NCBI GenBank assembly: GCA_021186555.1
Contig: JAJKFL010000005.1
Location: 55,389,635-55,453,634, forward strand
Direction of reading: 5' to 3'
Length of the DNA: 64,000 nucleotides
Origin: Reticulitermes speratus
Taxonomy: Eukaryota; Arthropoda; Insecta; Blattodea; Rhinotermitidae
Part shown: piece by piece, positions 45,621-57,211 of the stretch
Numbering within the stretch: the first letter of the stretch is position 1
Layout of the letters: each line of letters begins with the position of its first letter
The notes under the pieces: model-generated
What the model was told of the DNA's origin: nothing
What the model saw: the letters and a program-made list of their open reading frames with translations, nothing else
Database searches by the model: none
Position numbers and translations under genes: made by a program

Positions 45621-47553
45621 CAGCCAGTCCTCAGTCTGTACGTTGGACACTTCAGTAGACAGCTAGTAACTTCACTTAGTTTAGTCAGTCAGTCCTCAGT
45701 CTGTACGTTGGACACTTCAGTAGACAGCTAGTAACTTCACTTAGTTTGTCAGCAGTCCTCAGTCTATACGTTGGACACTTCAGTAGACAGCTAGTAACTT
45801 CACTATAGTATGTCAGTCAGTCCTCAGTCTGTACGTTGGACACTTCAGTAGACAGCTAGTAACTTCACTTAGTTTGTCAGTCAGTCCTCAGTCTGTACGT
45901 TGGACACTTCAGTAGACAGCTAGTAACTTCACTTAGTTTGTCAGCCAGTCCTCAGTCTATACGTTGGACACTTCAGTAGACAGCTAGTAACTTCACTTAG
46001 TTTGTCAGTCAGTCCTCAGTCTGTACGTTGGACACTTCAGTAGACAGCTAGTAACTTCACTTAGTTTGTCAGCCAGTCCTCAGTCTATACGTTGGACACT
46101 TCAGTAGACAGCTAGTAACTTCACTTAGTTTGTCAGTCAGTCCTCAGTCTGTACGTTGGACACTTCAGTAGACAGCTAGTAACTTCACTTAGTTTGTCAG
46201 CCAGTCCTCAGTCTGTACGTTGGACACTTCAGTAGACAGCTAGTAACTTCACTTAGTTTGTCAGCCAGTCCTCAGTCTGTACGTTGGACACTTCAGTAGA
46301 CAGCTAGTAACTTCACTTAGTTTGTCAGCCAGTCCTCAGTCTGTACGTTGGACACTTCAGTAGACAGCTAGTAACTTCACTTAGTTTGTCAGCCAGTCCT
46401 CAGTCTGTACGTTGGACACTTCAGTAGACAGCTAGTAACTTCACTTAGTTTGTCAGCCAGTCCTCAGTCTGTACGTTGGACACTTCAGTAGACAGCTAGT
46501 AACTTCACTTAGTTTGTCAGCCAGTCCTCAGTCTGTACGTTGGACACTTCAGTAGACAGCTAGTAACTTCACTTAGTTTGTCAGCCAGTCCTCAGTCTAT
46601 ACGTTGGACACTTCAGTAGACAGCTAGTAACTTCACTTAGTTTGTCAGCCAGTCCTCAGTCTGTACGTTGGACACTTCAGTAGACAGCTAGTAACTTCAC
46701 TTAGTTTGTCAGCCAGTCCTCAGTCTATACGTTGGACACTTCAGTAGACAGCTAGTAACTTCACTTAGTTCGTCAGCCAGTCCTCAGTCTGTACGTTGGA
46801 CACTTCAGTAGACAGCTAGTAACTTCACTTAGTTTGTCAGCCAGTCCTCAGTCTGTACGTTGGACACTTCAGTAGACAGCTAGTAACTTCACTTAGTTTG
46901 TCAGCCAGTCCTCAGTCTGTACGTTGGACACTTCAGTAGACAGCTAGTAACTTCACTTAGTTTGTCAGCCAGTCCTCAGTCTGTACGTTGGACACTTCAG
47001 TAGACAGCTAGTAACTTCACTTAGTTTGTCAGCCAGTCCTCAGTCTGTACGTTGGACACTTCAGTAGACAGCTAGTAACTTCACTTAGTTTGTCAGCCAG
47101 TCCTCAGTCTATACGTTGGACACTTCAGTAGACAGCTAGTAACTTCACTTAGTTCGTCAGCCAGTCCTCAGTCTGTACGTTGGACACTTCAGTAGACAGC
47201 TAGTAACTTCACTTATTTCGTCAGCCAGTCCTCAGTCTGTACGTTGGACACTTCAGTAGACAGCTAGTAACTTCACTTACTTTGTCAGCCAGTCCTCAGT
47301 CTGTACGTTGGACACTTCAGTAGACAGCTAGTAACTTCACTTAGTTTGTCAGCCAGTCCTCAGTCTGTACGTTGGACACTTCAGTAGACAGCTAGTAACT
47401 TCACTTAGTTCGTCAGCCAGTCCTCAGTCTGTACGTTGGACACTTCAATAGACAGCTAGTAACTTCACTTAGTTTGTCAGCCAGTCCTCAGTCTGTACGT
47501 TGGACACTTCAGTAGACAGCTAGTAACTTCACTTAGTTTGTCAGCCAGTTTAC
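45621..47553. repeat. 64-bp tandem array (about 30 copies)
   Basis: The unit is agtctgtacgttggacactt, cagtagacagctagtaactt, cacttagtttgtcagccagt, cctc. Variants tctata and agttcgtc form alternating patterns, and edge copies at the left are the most divergent. It is not coding. Confidence 0.97.
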
Positions 47554-47594
47554 TAGTTCTTTAAATTAGTTATATTTATTTCAGGCCAACTTAC

Positions 47595-47700
47595 CACCAG
47601 TGAAATCTGCGGTCTTCTGGGGTACTACGCGGCGTCGTGTGGTAATTTTTTTACCGACGTTTCGTGACAACGTATCGGTCCCATCTTCACGGGTCAAAAA
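47595..47700 (-). mobile_element. Dispersed repeat with hammerhead-like motif, copy 2
   Basis: It is the reverse complement of the 24926-25026 family: GTGAAGA, one T, GGGAC, a 9-base loop, GTCAC and GAAACGTC, then ccacacgacgccgcg, ccccagaagaccgcagattt. The stem carries one mismatch. Confidence 0.72.
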
Positions 47701-48436
47701 TCCGAGTAGGAAAGAAATCCTATAACGTAGATTTATGGAAAGTGCGGCAGGGTAGCAATCAGTAGGCGTGATGACAGCCAATAGGGTAGAACCAGGGTGA
47801 AAGAGGGGTGGATACAAACAACGTAAAGCTGCTAGGGGTAACGAGAATGCAAACAGCTAAGACAGCCGGAAAAACATATATGGAATAGAGTAAGAGTAAC
47901 GGAGGAAAACCTAAGGATGAAGCTAGATAAATAAAATACAAATAAACCAACGGTACAGATTAAAAATGCAAATGAATAAATAATCTGAAATCAAGGTTAC
48001 CACGAGTGTTTAGTTTGAAGAGTGAAAATGGAGAGGAAGGAGAAAGGAGAAAGGAGAAAGGAAAAAGGAGAAAGGAAACTTAACGGATCTGCCCAGGCAG
48101 TGCCCGCTCGTCCTGCTGTAAACGTAGGGTAAGTAAAGTAAAGCACAATAGACTGCTGGATTATGCAGCAGAGGACAGAAGTCGAGTGTTTGGACTGAAC
48201 TGGCATTTACGTTCAGAGGGCCGCATTACGACGCACCCCCGACAACGTTGCAAGGGCCGAAAGGGCTCAATCGGCGCAAAGCGGAAATTTGGGCACTTCC
48301 GTCTGAATTACAGTTGAAATGTCAGTTGTGACGTAACGAAACCGAAACAAATAAAATGCGTAGCTTATACTGTTACAGCATGTGGTGCATATAGTTACCA
48401 CTGAATTTTAACGGTTAATGTAATTAGCCTCTCAGT
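47701..48436. other. Spacer; possible relic of the 114-bp element flank
   Basis: No gene. A purine-rich GGAGAAA tract lies at 48030-48078. At 48376-48425, gtggtgcatatagttaccac, then ggttaatgtaa, resembles the flank of the 114-bp element at 61930-61985 without an array. Confidence 0.45.
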
Positions 48437-48445
48437 TACTGAGTT

Positions 48446-48660
48446 AAAGGTAAAGGTAAAGTTCACCCTAGAACAGGCCATGAAGGCCCAGAGGGGGAGT
48501 AGAGGTATAGCTCTACTCTTTCTTTAGCCTTGGCACTGGATGGGGGCGGGTGGTCAACGCCACGTCCCGGCCGCTTTACCCCCGGGAATGACCCGGTACC
48601 CATTGTACAGCAGGCTGGGTAGGCCCCAGGGCCGGTCTGGACGGGTGCTGAAAATCTCGC
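48446..48660 (-). mobile_element. SINE family A, 5'-truncated, with target-site duplication
   Basis: The tail (GGTAAA)n lies at 48446 onward and the body is standard, but the element stops at gctgaaaatctcgc, so the tRNA-derived promoter is missing. It is bracketed by tactgagtt at 48437-48445 and 48661-48669, so it inserted already truncated, as retrotransposition intermediates do. Confidence 0.92.
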
Positions 48661-48669
48661 TACTGAGTT

Positions 48670-50053
48670 CCTTATTTTAATTCAGTCTCGATGTCAGTTT
48701 GCTATTTAGAAAATTCCCAAATTGCTTAAGCATTTACATGTCTTAGTTACGTCCTATTTTGAATTCCTTTCCAAAATATAATAATTCTGTTTCAGTAAGA
48801 TGCACAAAATTTGTATAACTCACTGTGCAATAAATGCAGTAAATTTTACTCGTTAGATTTGCAAAACCTTCCTGTAATTCAACACCGTCTCACGTACAGT
48901 CCTCTCATATATAAAGTAAAAATTATTTATGAAATACTGATGAGCCTTAATTTGACCAGCCAAAAAAAACATTCTCCCTGCAAATCATAGATAATGCGTG
49001 AATTTAATTCGTGTAATAGACATAATGCCTCTTACAATGATCGGTATTGATCCGTGGATCTTGCACGGTAATGAGAACACAGTAACCAGTACTGTAACAG
49101 AACTTCCGGTAATTTGTTGTAAGCTAGCAGGCAGATTCGCCCAACCAGAAAAACGAATGTTCACGACTTTCTAATTTACAAATGTTACCTAACATAAGTG
49201 TAGGGGAGGGAATGCACCAGCCGTAAGGCAAGGGTAGGTATTAAGTTATTTCCATGCCAGCATAATTTGGGATTTGTCAAAAAGTTTGGCTTCCACTATG
49301 AGAGGAAATTGGTTACAATTATTTGGCTTTTCTAATGAAGGTCCCGGTAAATGCAGCCTGATGGCAGGCTGGCGACACACCCACCTACAGCAATTACTTG
49401 GGAGGATACAAGACTGTACCACCTGTGGATACACACCGATTGTTCTGTGGTGGAATCTTGATAACACTCTAAGATATATGGCGAAACTGCTACTGTTGTC
49501 GACTCAGGAGAACAGCTTTAACCTTCGCAATTGTAGCGCAGGGGGAAGTAAGATTGTTAGATATATATTAGTCTAACAGATGTATTGCAGTTAAAACGTA
49601 TTGAACGAAGTGCAGCTGTGTCTTGTGCGTGGGAGTTAATGTTATGATTTCTGTTGTACATTATATCTGGTTAGAGCTGCATATGTATTTACCTTTATGC
49701 TTGGTATAAAATACACAGCTAACAAGAAAGCCAACTCCGTTTGGCACTGCGGTGAGTCTGCTGGTGTTGCTGTAATTTGGCGCTTCCTGGCGCTCACAAT
49801 CATAATCATTTCGCCTTAAAATGATACGAAATCCACCCACACATCGCGACACCGGAGAATTCATGCCCACCAAAATATTATGTAGCTTCACAGGACCGTG
49901 CTTATTTACCTTTATTGCAGTGTCTGCGATCTGTAAACTGTGCTGGCAGAAGGAACAGGAAATACTGTTACGTGTTATAACTAAGCAATACTTGCAACAA
50001 ACTACCTAACACCTTCAAAAATACAGGACTCAAATGTTTGTACTCAGTGAATC
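48670..50053. other. No gene seen
   Basis: About 1.4 kb of unique AT-rich sequence. Overlapping antisense frames at 49246-49576 (100 codons plus strand, 73 minus) show no domain. No RNA gene or repeat is recognised. Confidence 0.5.
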
Positions 50054-51085
50054 GTTGTGTGGATCTCAGAACAAACAGCGATTATTTCACTGTACAGCAT
50101 TAACTGACTGGTTTGTATAACTGAGACGGAGTGTGTTTACTGCGCGGTACGGACTGTATTTATGTGTTTTGTGTGGATCTCAGAACAAACAGCGATTATT
50201 TCACTGTACAACATTAACTGATTGGTTTGTATAACTGAGACGGAGTGTGTTTACTGCGCGGTACGGACTGTATGTGTTTTGTGTGGATCTCAGAACAAAC
50301 AGCGATTATTTCACTGTACAGCATTAACTGACTGGTTTGTATAACTGAGAAGGAGTGTGTTTACTGCGCGGTACGGACTGTATTTATGTGTTTTGTGTGG
50401 ATCTCAGAACAAACAGCGATTATTTCACTGTACAGCATTAACTGACTGGTTTGTATAACTGAGAAGGAGTGTGTTTACTGCGCGGTACGGACTGTATGTG
50501 TTTTGTGTGGATCTCAGAACAAACAGCGATTATTTCACTGTACAGCATTAACTGACTGGTTTGTATAACTGAGAAGGAGTGTGTTTACTGCGCGGTACGG
50601 ACTGTATGTGTTTTGTGTGGATCTCAGAACAAACAGCGATTATTTCACTGTACAGCATTAACTGACTGGTTTGTATAACTGAGAAGGAGTGTGTTTACTG
50701 CGCGGTACGGACTGTATGTGTTTTGTGTGGATCTCAGAACAAACAGCGATTATTTCACTGTACAGCATTAACTGACTGGTTTGTATAACTGAGAAGGAGT
50801 GTGTTTACTGCGCGGTACGGACTGTATTTATGTGTTTTGTGTGGATCTCAGAACAAACAGCGATTATTTCACTGTACAACATTAACTGACTGGTTTGTAT
50901 AACTGAGAAGGAGTGTGTTTACTGCGCGGTACGGACTGTATTTATGTGTTTTGTGTGGATCTCAGAACAAACAGCGATTATTTCACTGTACAACATTAAC
51001 TGACTGGTTTGTATAACTGAGACGGAGTGTGTTTACTGCGCGGTACGGACTGAGTGTTTATATATAATTCAGGTTAATCTTACTT
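50054..51085 (-). mobile_element. Element with internal 114-bp array, copy 3
   Basis: About nine inverted units occupy 50054-51052. The flank at 51053-51085 (tatataattcaggttaatct) is the complement of the flank left of copy 1. Several inner units share a private 4-bp deletion (ctgtatgtg) and gagaaggag for gagacggag, so they were amplified locally. Confidence 0.87.
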
Positions 51086-51104
51086 CATAAATTCTGTTTT
51101 CTCC

Positions 51105-51215
51105 ATCTCTATCATCCCCTCAGTGCTCCAAGCTCTACATACGAGCGAAACCTGGGAACCTTCAAGCAGCAATGTTCTTTCGGAGGAGGGAAATCATGGG
51201 ATATGAAAGTACTTC
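51105..51215 (+). mobile_element. SINE family C, 3' fragment
   Basis: The segment gcgaaacctgggaaccttca, gcaatgttctttcgga, gatatgaaagtactt matches the 3' end of the copy at 2381-2655. The head and middle are absent. Confidence 0.7.
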
Positions 51216-51334
51216 CACTTAGTATTTAAAGTAATAAAGGTGATCACCAGTAAGGCAGAGGCAAAGTGTTCAGTTTATTTAACTAAGCACCCCGATGTCA
51301 AGATGTATGGTGGTAGTGGGAAGGGGGAGGGATA

Positions 51335-51535
51335 AATGTCCGGTCATTCATGACTTCGGCATTAGAATATTGTGCGTGGTCAACATTATGTTTTGCACTT
51401 GAGGTTCGGTGAGTGGCTACAGACGGCTACAGGCTGTGACGGAGGACAGAGTCGCTGCTCCAACTGGGAATCGAGAGCCGATTTTTTGGTCAAACAGCTC
51501 GTACCTTAGTCACTATACTAACTGAAATACAACAA
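51335..51535 (-). mobile_element. Possible diverged SINE family A copy
   Basis: Loose similarity in order: cggtcattcatgacttcggc, gtggtcaac, then ctgggaatcgagagcc in place of the B box and cactatactaactga in place of the A box. The match could be coincidental in part. Confidence 0.4.
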
Positions 51536-51567
51536 TTGAGCTAGTAGTAATAAAGTAATACGTTCAT

Positions 51568-51851
51568 AAAGGTAAAGCTAAAGGTCACCCTAGAACAGGC
51601 CACGAAGGCCCAGAGGGGGAGTAGAAGTACAGCTATACTCTTTCTTTAACCTCGGAGCTAGATGTGATGGGTGGTCAACGCCACGCCCCGGCCGCTTTAC
51701 CCCCCAGTAATGACCCGGTACCCATGGTACAGGAGGCTGGGTAGGCCCCAGGGCCGGTCTGGACGGGTACTGAAAATCTCGCCTCCACCGGGATTCGATC
51801 CCCCGACCGTCCAGCTCATAGCGAGTTGCTATACCGACTGAGCTATCGCGG
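51568..51851 (-). mobile_element. tRNA-derived SINE, family A, full length
   Basis: On the minus strand the head has tagctcagtcggtatagcaa (A box) and gggggatcgaatcccgg (B box), and the tail has ctttagctttacc. The flanks cgttcat at 51561-51567 and 51852-51858 are the target-site duplication. Confidence 0.93.
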
Positions 51852-52094
51852 CGTTCATGTAAATAATGTTTATAAATTTAATTTCTATGTATCAAAAAAT
51901 GCATGTCGCTTTCATTACAAAAAAACTGGTTATTACGGTCTCTGAAAACAAGCCTACTCCCTGTATAACTTCACAGTCATAAGGCACCCTGTAGTACAGT
52001 GTGCGCGCACAGGGCGGACTTCCGAGAGGTAAAGCTTTATGTTTTCGAAGTGCGTTGTTTAACAAGACTGTCAGTTGCTGTGACTGTACAGCGT

Positions 52095-52225
52095 CGGTTA
52101 TAGAGGGCGATGAGCGTGCAGCATTGGTGGAATAATACTGACGGGGGAAACCGAAGTACTCTGAGGAAAACCTGTCACAGTGCCACTTTGTCCACCATAA
52201 AACTCCCACACGGAGGGGCACGCAG
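52095..52225 (-). mobile_element. SINE family C, fragment
   Basis: The reverse complement carries ggtggacaaagtggcactgt, gacaggttttcctcagagta and cttcggtttcccccgtcagt, matching the body of the copy at 2381-2655. The tRNA head is degenerate. The 54-bp array begins about 20 bp away. Confidence 0.75.
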
Positions 52226-52243
52226 GGCACAAAGCTGCAGAGA

Positions 52244-53228
52244 AACAATCGAGGTGCATGAAGCGCAACACCCTGTAGGACACATTGCTACACTGAGACA
52301 ATCGAGATGCATGAAGCGCAACACCCTGTAGGACACATTGCTACACTGAAACAATCGAGATGCACGAAGCGCAACACCCTGTACGACACATTGCTACACT
52401 GAAACAATCGAGATGCATGAAGCGCAACACCCTGTAGGACACATTGCTACACTGAAACAATCGAGATGCATGAAGCACAACACCCTGTAGGACACATTGC
52501 TACACTGAAACAATCGAGATGCACGAAGCACAACACCCTGTAGGACACATTGCTACACTGAAACAATCGAGATGCACGAAGCGCAACACCCTGTAGGACA
52601 CATTGCTACACTGAAACAATCGAGATGCATGAAGCACAACACGCTGTACGACACATTGCTACACTGAAACAATCGAGATGTATGAAGCACAACACCCTGT
52701 AGGACACATTGCTACACTGAAACAATCGAGATGCACGAAGCACAACACCCTGTAGGACACATTGCTACACTGAAACAATCGAGATGCACGAAGCGCAACA
52801 CCCTGTAGGACACATTGCTACACTGAAACAATCGAGATGCACGAAGCACAACACCCTGTAGGACACATTGCTACACTGAAACAATCGAGATGCACGAAGC
52901 GCAACACCCTGTAGGACACATTGCTACACTGAAACAATCGAGATGCACGAAGCACAACACCCTGTAGGACACATTGCTACACTGAAACAATCGAGATGCA
53001 TGAAGCACAACACGCTGTACGACACATTGCTACACTGAAACAATCGAGATGCAGAAGCGCAACACCCTGTAGGACACATTGCTACACTGAAACAATCGAG
53101 ATGCAGAAGCGCAACACCCTGTAGGACACATTGCTACACTGAAACAATCGAGATGCAGAAGCGCAACACCCTGTAGGACACATTGCTACACTGAAACAAT
53201 CGAGATGCAGAAGCGCAACACCCTGTAC
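52244..53228. repeat. 54-bp tandem array (about 18 copies)
   Basis: The unit is aacaatcgagatgcatgaag, cgcaacaccctgtaggacac, attgctacactgaa. A variant pair (acgctgtacgac) recurs near 52640 and 53010. The last four copies share a one-base deletion (atgcagaag), so they expanded most recently. Confidence 0.96.
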
Positions 53229-54582
53229 CTCGCAACATGCTGTTGTGGCAGTTTATCACTTCATTGCGTCGCACAACATTTCGATCGGATGTTGGCGAAC
53301 GGAAATTACTTTTAATGAGTTTCCACCGTCCAGTTTTAAAATGAAATTTGTTTTTATTTGTTTTGCGGTGTGAGCAGATATCATCTCTCTGTAATTACGT
53401 AGCAGCTGTTGTCCGGGCCAGCAAGCCGGGGCCCGGCCGGTCAAATGTCGCATGGGTAAGGCACGGGAATACTGACTTTGAAAGGGGAACGATCTTGTTC
53501 TTGCTGAACTTCCGCATTTAACTGCAGGATTTTGATCACAGAAAGACAGGACGATAGAAGTCTGTTTTACCGACTTTTTAAGTACATTAAATGTAGCATA
53601 TTTTGCGATAAGACCAAAGATATTGCGCCTGAGGGTGGCGCGATCTTACTGAATTATGTGGACTATAAACAGCTGACAGAATATGCGTGACTAAGGCACA
53701 CGACTATCGCAATAGACTTGCGACTATGTGCCACGAGCTCTTCCTTCGCATCGTTAATGAGTTCCTCATTCAGATTATCCTACCATCCAATGCTAGAGAC
53801 TCTAACATACACAGTTGAGAAAGCGTCATTAAATCCTTTCACTACCGGCCTCCAAAAGTTCTACACAGGCCTGTACACAAAATGTCACGGATTCATTGCG
53901 GGTCTTTTACATTCGTATGGCATTTAACTGTTATATAAAATAATTTTATTCTGTAAATCTTCATACTTCCGCCAGGAATGCATATTTTCTTGACTCTACC
54001 GCTAGATAGCAGCAGTACAAACTTGATCGACGTTGGCTCAGTCGGTTTAAACGTGCTGAGCGCTCTTACGAGTTAAGTGGACCAAACTGAGACACAGACA
54101 AAGTCACAAATTAGTGACGCAGTGAAATACTGTCACGAGGTAGAGTTCGTGACTTGGCACAGAAATACCGGGGTGGCCACACGTTGACAGACTGTGCCTG
54201 TGATGTACCTACTCAGACTCAGACTCAGACACAGACACAGACACAGCCCAACATTGTGACAGTACACACCACGATCTGCATAAACGGTCTCCGCTGTCCT
54301 TTTGTTGTTTATTGAACCTACGCTACTCGCATTCTTAATAAAGATACGACAATAAAAACATCAGAAGGCGGGAGTGCGTAAGCACAGTGTGCTGGTGCCC
54401 TAGGGTCAGGGGAGGGAGAGGGAGGGAAGGCGCCCATTTGAATAATCTTTATTATTAAGGGCGAGGAGTGCGTAGAAATGCTAGCCTGGGGGTAGGAGAG
54501 ACGTTGTGTGTGCGGTGATGTTGGACATGTGGACAAGATGGAGGTCACAGGTCAGATGACAGCGACTGATCGAACGAGAAAC
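53229..54582. other. Spacer with CAGACT/CAGACA microsatellite
   Basis: A short hexamer repeat is at 54211-54246. The rest is unique, with only short frames (69 codons at 53718-53927, 76 at 54318-54548) lacking motifs. Confidence 0.5.
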
Positions 54583-56349
54583 ACAGTACGTGATACAGTG
54601 CAGTAAACACAGTACGTGATACATTGCAGTAAACACAGTACGTGATACAGTGCAGTAAACACAGTACGTGATACAGTGCAGTAAACACAGTACGTGATAC
54701 AGTGCAGTAAACACAGTACGTGATACAGTGCAGTAAACACAGTACGTGATACAGTGCAGTAAACACAGTACGTGATACCGTGCAGTAAACACAGTACGTG
54801 ATACAGTGCAGTAAACACAGTACGTGATCCTGTGCAGTAAACACAGTACGTGATCAGTGCAGTAAACACAGTACGTGATACAGTGCAGTAAACACAGTAC
54901 GTGATACAGTGCAGTAAACACAGTACGTGATACAGTGCAGTAAACACAGTACGTGATACATGTGCAGTAAACACAGTACGTGATACAGTGCAGTAAACAC
55001 AGTACGTGATACAGTGCAGTAAACACAGTACGTGATTTCTGTGCAGTAAACACAGTACGTGATACAGTGCAGTAAACACAGTACGTGATACAGTGCAGTA
55101 AACACAGTACGTGATACGTGCAGTAAACACAGTACGTGATACAGTGCAGTAAACACAGTACGTGATACAGTGCAGTAAACACAGTACGTGATACATTGCA
55201 GTAAACACAGTACGTGATACAGTGCAGTAAACACAGTACGTGATCCTGTGCAGTAAACACAGTACGTGATACGTGCAGTAAACACAGTACGTGATACAGT
55301 GCAGTAAACACAGTACGTGATACAGTGCAGTAAACACAGTACGTGATACAGTGCAGTAAACACAGTACGTGATACAGTGCAGTAAACACAGTACGTGATT
55401 CAGTGCAGTAAACACATACGTGATACAGTGCAGTAAACACAGTACGTGATACAGTGCAGTAAACACAGTACGTGATCCTGTGCAGTAAACACAGTACGTG
55501 ATACAGTGCAGTAAACAGAGTACGTGATTCTGTGCAGTAAACACAGTACGTGATCCTGTGCAGTAAACACAGTACGTGATACAGTGCAGTAAACACAGTA
55601 CGTGATTCTGTGCAGTAAACACAGTACGTGATACAGTGCAGTAAACACAGTACGTGATTCTGTGCAGTAAACACAGTACGTGATCCTGTGCAGTAAACAC
55701 AGTACGTGATACAGTGCAGTAAACAGAGTACGTGATTCTGTGCAGTAAACACAGTACGTGATCCTGTGCAGTAAACACAGTACGTGATACAGTGCAGTAA
55801 ATACAGTACGTGATTATGTGCAGTAAACACAGTACGTGATTCTGTGCAGTAAACACAGTACGTGATACAGTGCAGTAAACACAGTACGTGATTCTGTGCA
55901 GTAAACACAGTACGTGATACAGTGCAGTAAACACAGTACGTGATTCTGTGCAGTAAACACAGTACGTGATTCTGTGCAGTAAACACACTACGTGATACAG
56001 TGCAGTAAACACAGTACGTGATACAGTGCAGTAAACACAGTACGTGATTCTGTGCAGTAAACACACTACGTGATACAGTGCAGTAAACACAGTACGTGAT
56101 CCTGTGCAGTAAACACATTACGTGATACAGTGCAGTAAACACAGTACGTGATTCTGTGCAGTAAACACATTACGTGATACAGTGCAGTAAACACAGTACG
56201 TGATACAGTGCAGTAAACACAGTACGTGATCCTGTGCAGTAAACACATTACGTGATACAGTGCAGTAAACACAGTACGTGATCCTGTGCAGTAAACACAT
56301 TACGTGATACAGTGCAGTAAACACACTACGTGATCCAGTGCAGTGAACA
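54583..56349. repeat. 26-bp tandem array (about 68 copies)
   Basis: The unit is cagtgcagtaaacacagtac plus gtgata. Variants cctgtgcag and ttctgtgcag in place of acagtgcag are concentrated in the right half. Minus-strand frames of up to 553 codons (runs such as VFTALYHVLCLLH) arise because no stop occurs in three successive units. The frame survives indels by switching among equivalent phases, which argues against a gene. Confidence 0.96.
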
Positions 56350-57211
56350 CAAATATCAAATTTCATGAAAATCCTTCAAGTGGGAGGCGAGGTGTTCCAT
56401 GCGGACACAAAGACAGAGACAGACAGACAGTCAGACAGACAGACGTGACGAATCTGACAGTCGTTTTTCGCGATTTTGCCAAAGCGCTCACAAAATAGCA
56501 GGCATACTAATGCCGGGAAGTTCGTACCGACCACAGAATTCGGTCAGCCGATATCCTCTGACACGTGTGTCACAGTCATCACGTGATGAACAGCGGTGGT
56601 CTGTCGTTCGCACCGAACAAACCGCGCTGCAATTGGCACTGTTAAAGTTGTTACAGTTACAACAACAGTTTCTTGGTAAGACTTGCAGCAATCTTAAATG
56701 TAACTTACAGGAGTCAGTCCAGAATTTGCTAAGTAACTCCACGTAGGAGAGACATTATTCAGAAGCTAATAATATGCCCACATACCTTACACTTTGACTA
56801 GAGAAAGAGCAGTTCGGCTATTTCCGGTCCAGTTCGGCTATTTCCGGTCCAATTCTCTCCTCAAAATACAGTAACATCTGTAAACAACAAATACACGCAT
56901 TTAAACAGCGGTCATACAAACCGGTGTGAGGCATGCCGTTGCGTTAAGTATACAAACAAACCAATAAAGATCCGTCCAAGCATGCACCCGAAGGAGGGGG
57001 GGGGGCCGGGCCGCTGCAGCCCACACTAACAAAATGACATTAAGAAAAAAATTTGTAGACAGGATGCTATTACGCTGTAAGTGATATACCGTGCAGTGAA
57101 AATCAGCCACTGAAATCGACTGATGACTAGAGCAACAAAATTTTCAACAGTGAAATACAAAAACTTTGTAAGTCTCAGAAGTACTTAAAGCCAAGAAGAT
57201 TAGAGCTTGTT
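56350..57211. other. Spacer with CAGA microsatellite and a 20-bp direct duplication
   Basis: A CAGA-rich tract is at 56409-56447. agttcggctatttccggtcc is directly duplicated at 56811-56830 and 56831-56850. A G run lies at 56996-57004. A frame at 56399-56746 begins inside the microsatellite, so no gene is called. Confidence 0.55.

Noticed and set aside
54481..56142. A 553-codon minus-strand frame
   Set aside because: It follows the 26-bp array and stays open only because the unit lacks stops. The frame changes phase at indels without consequence.
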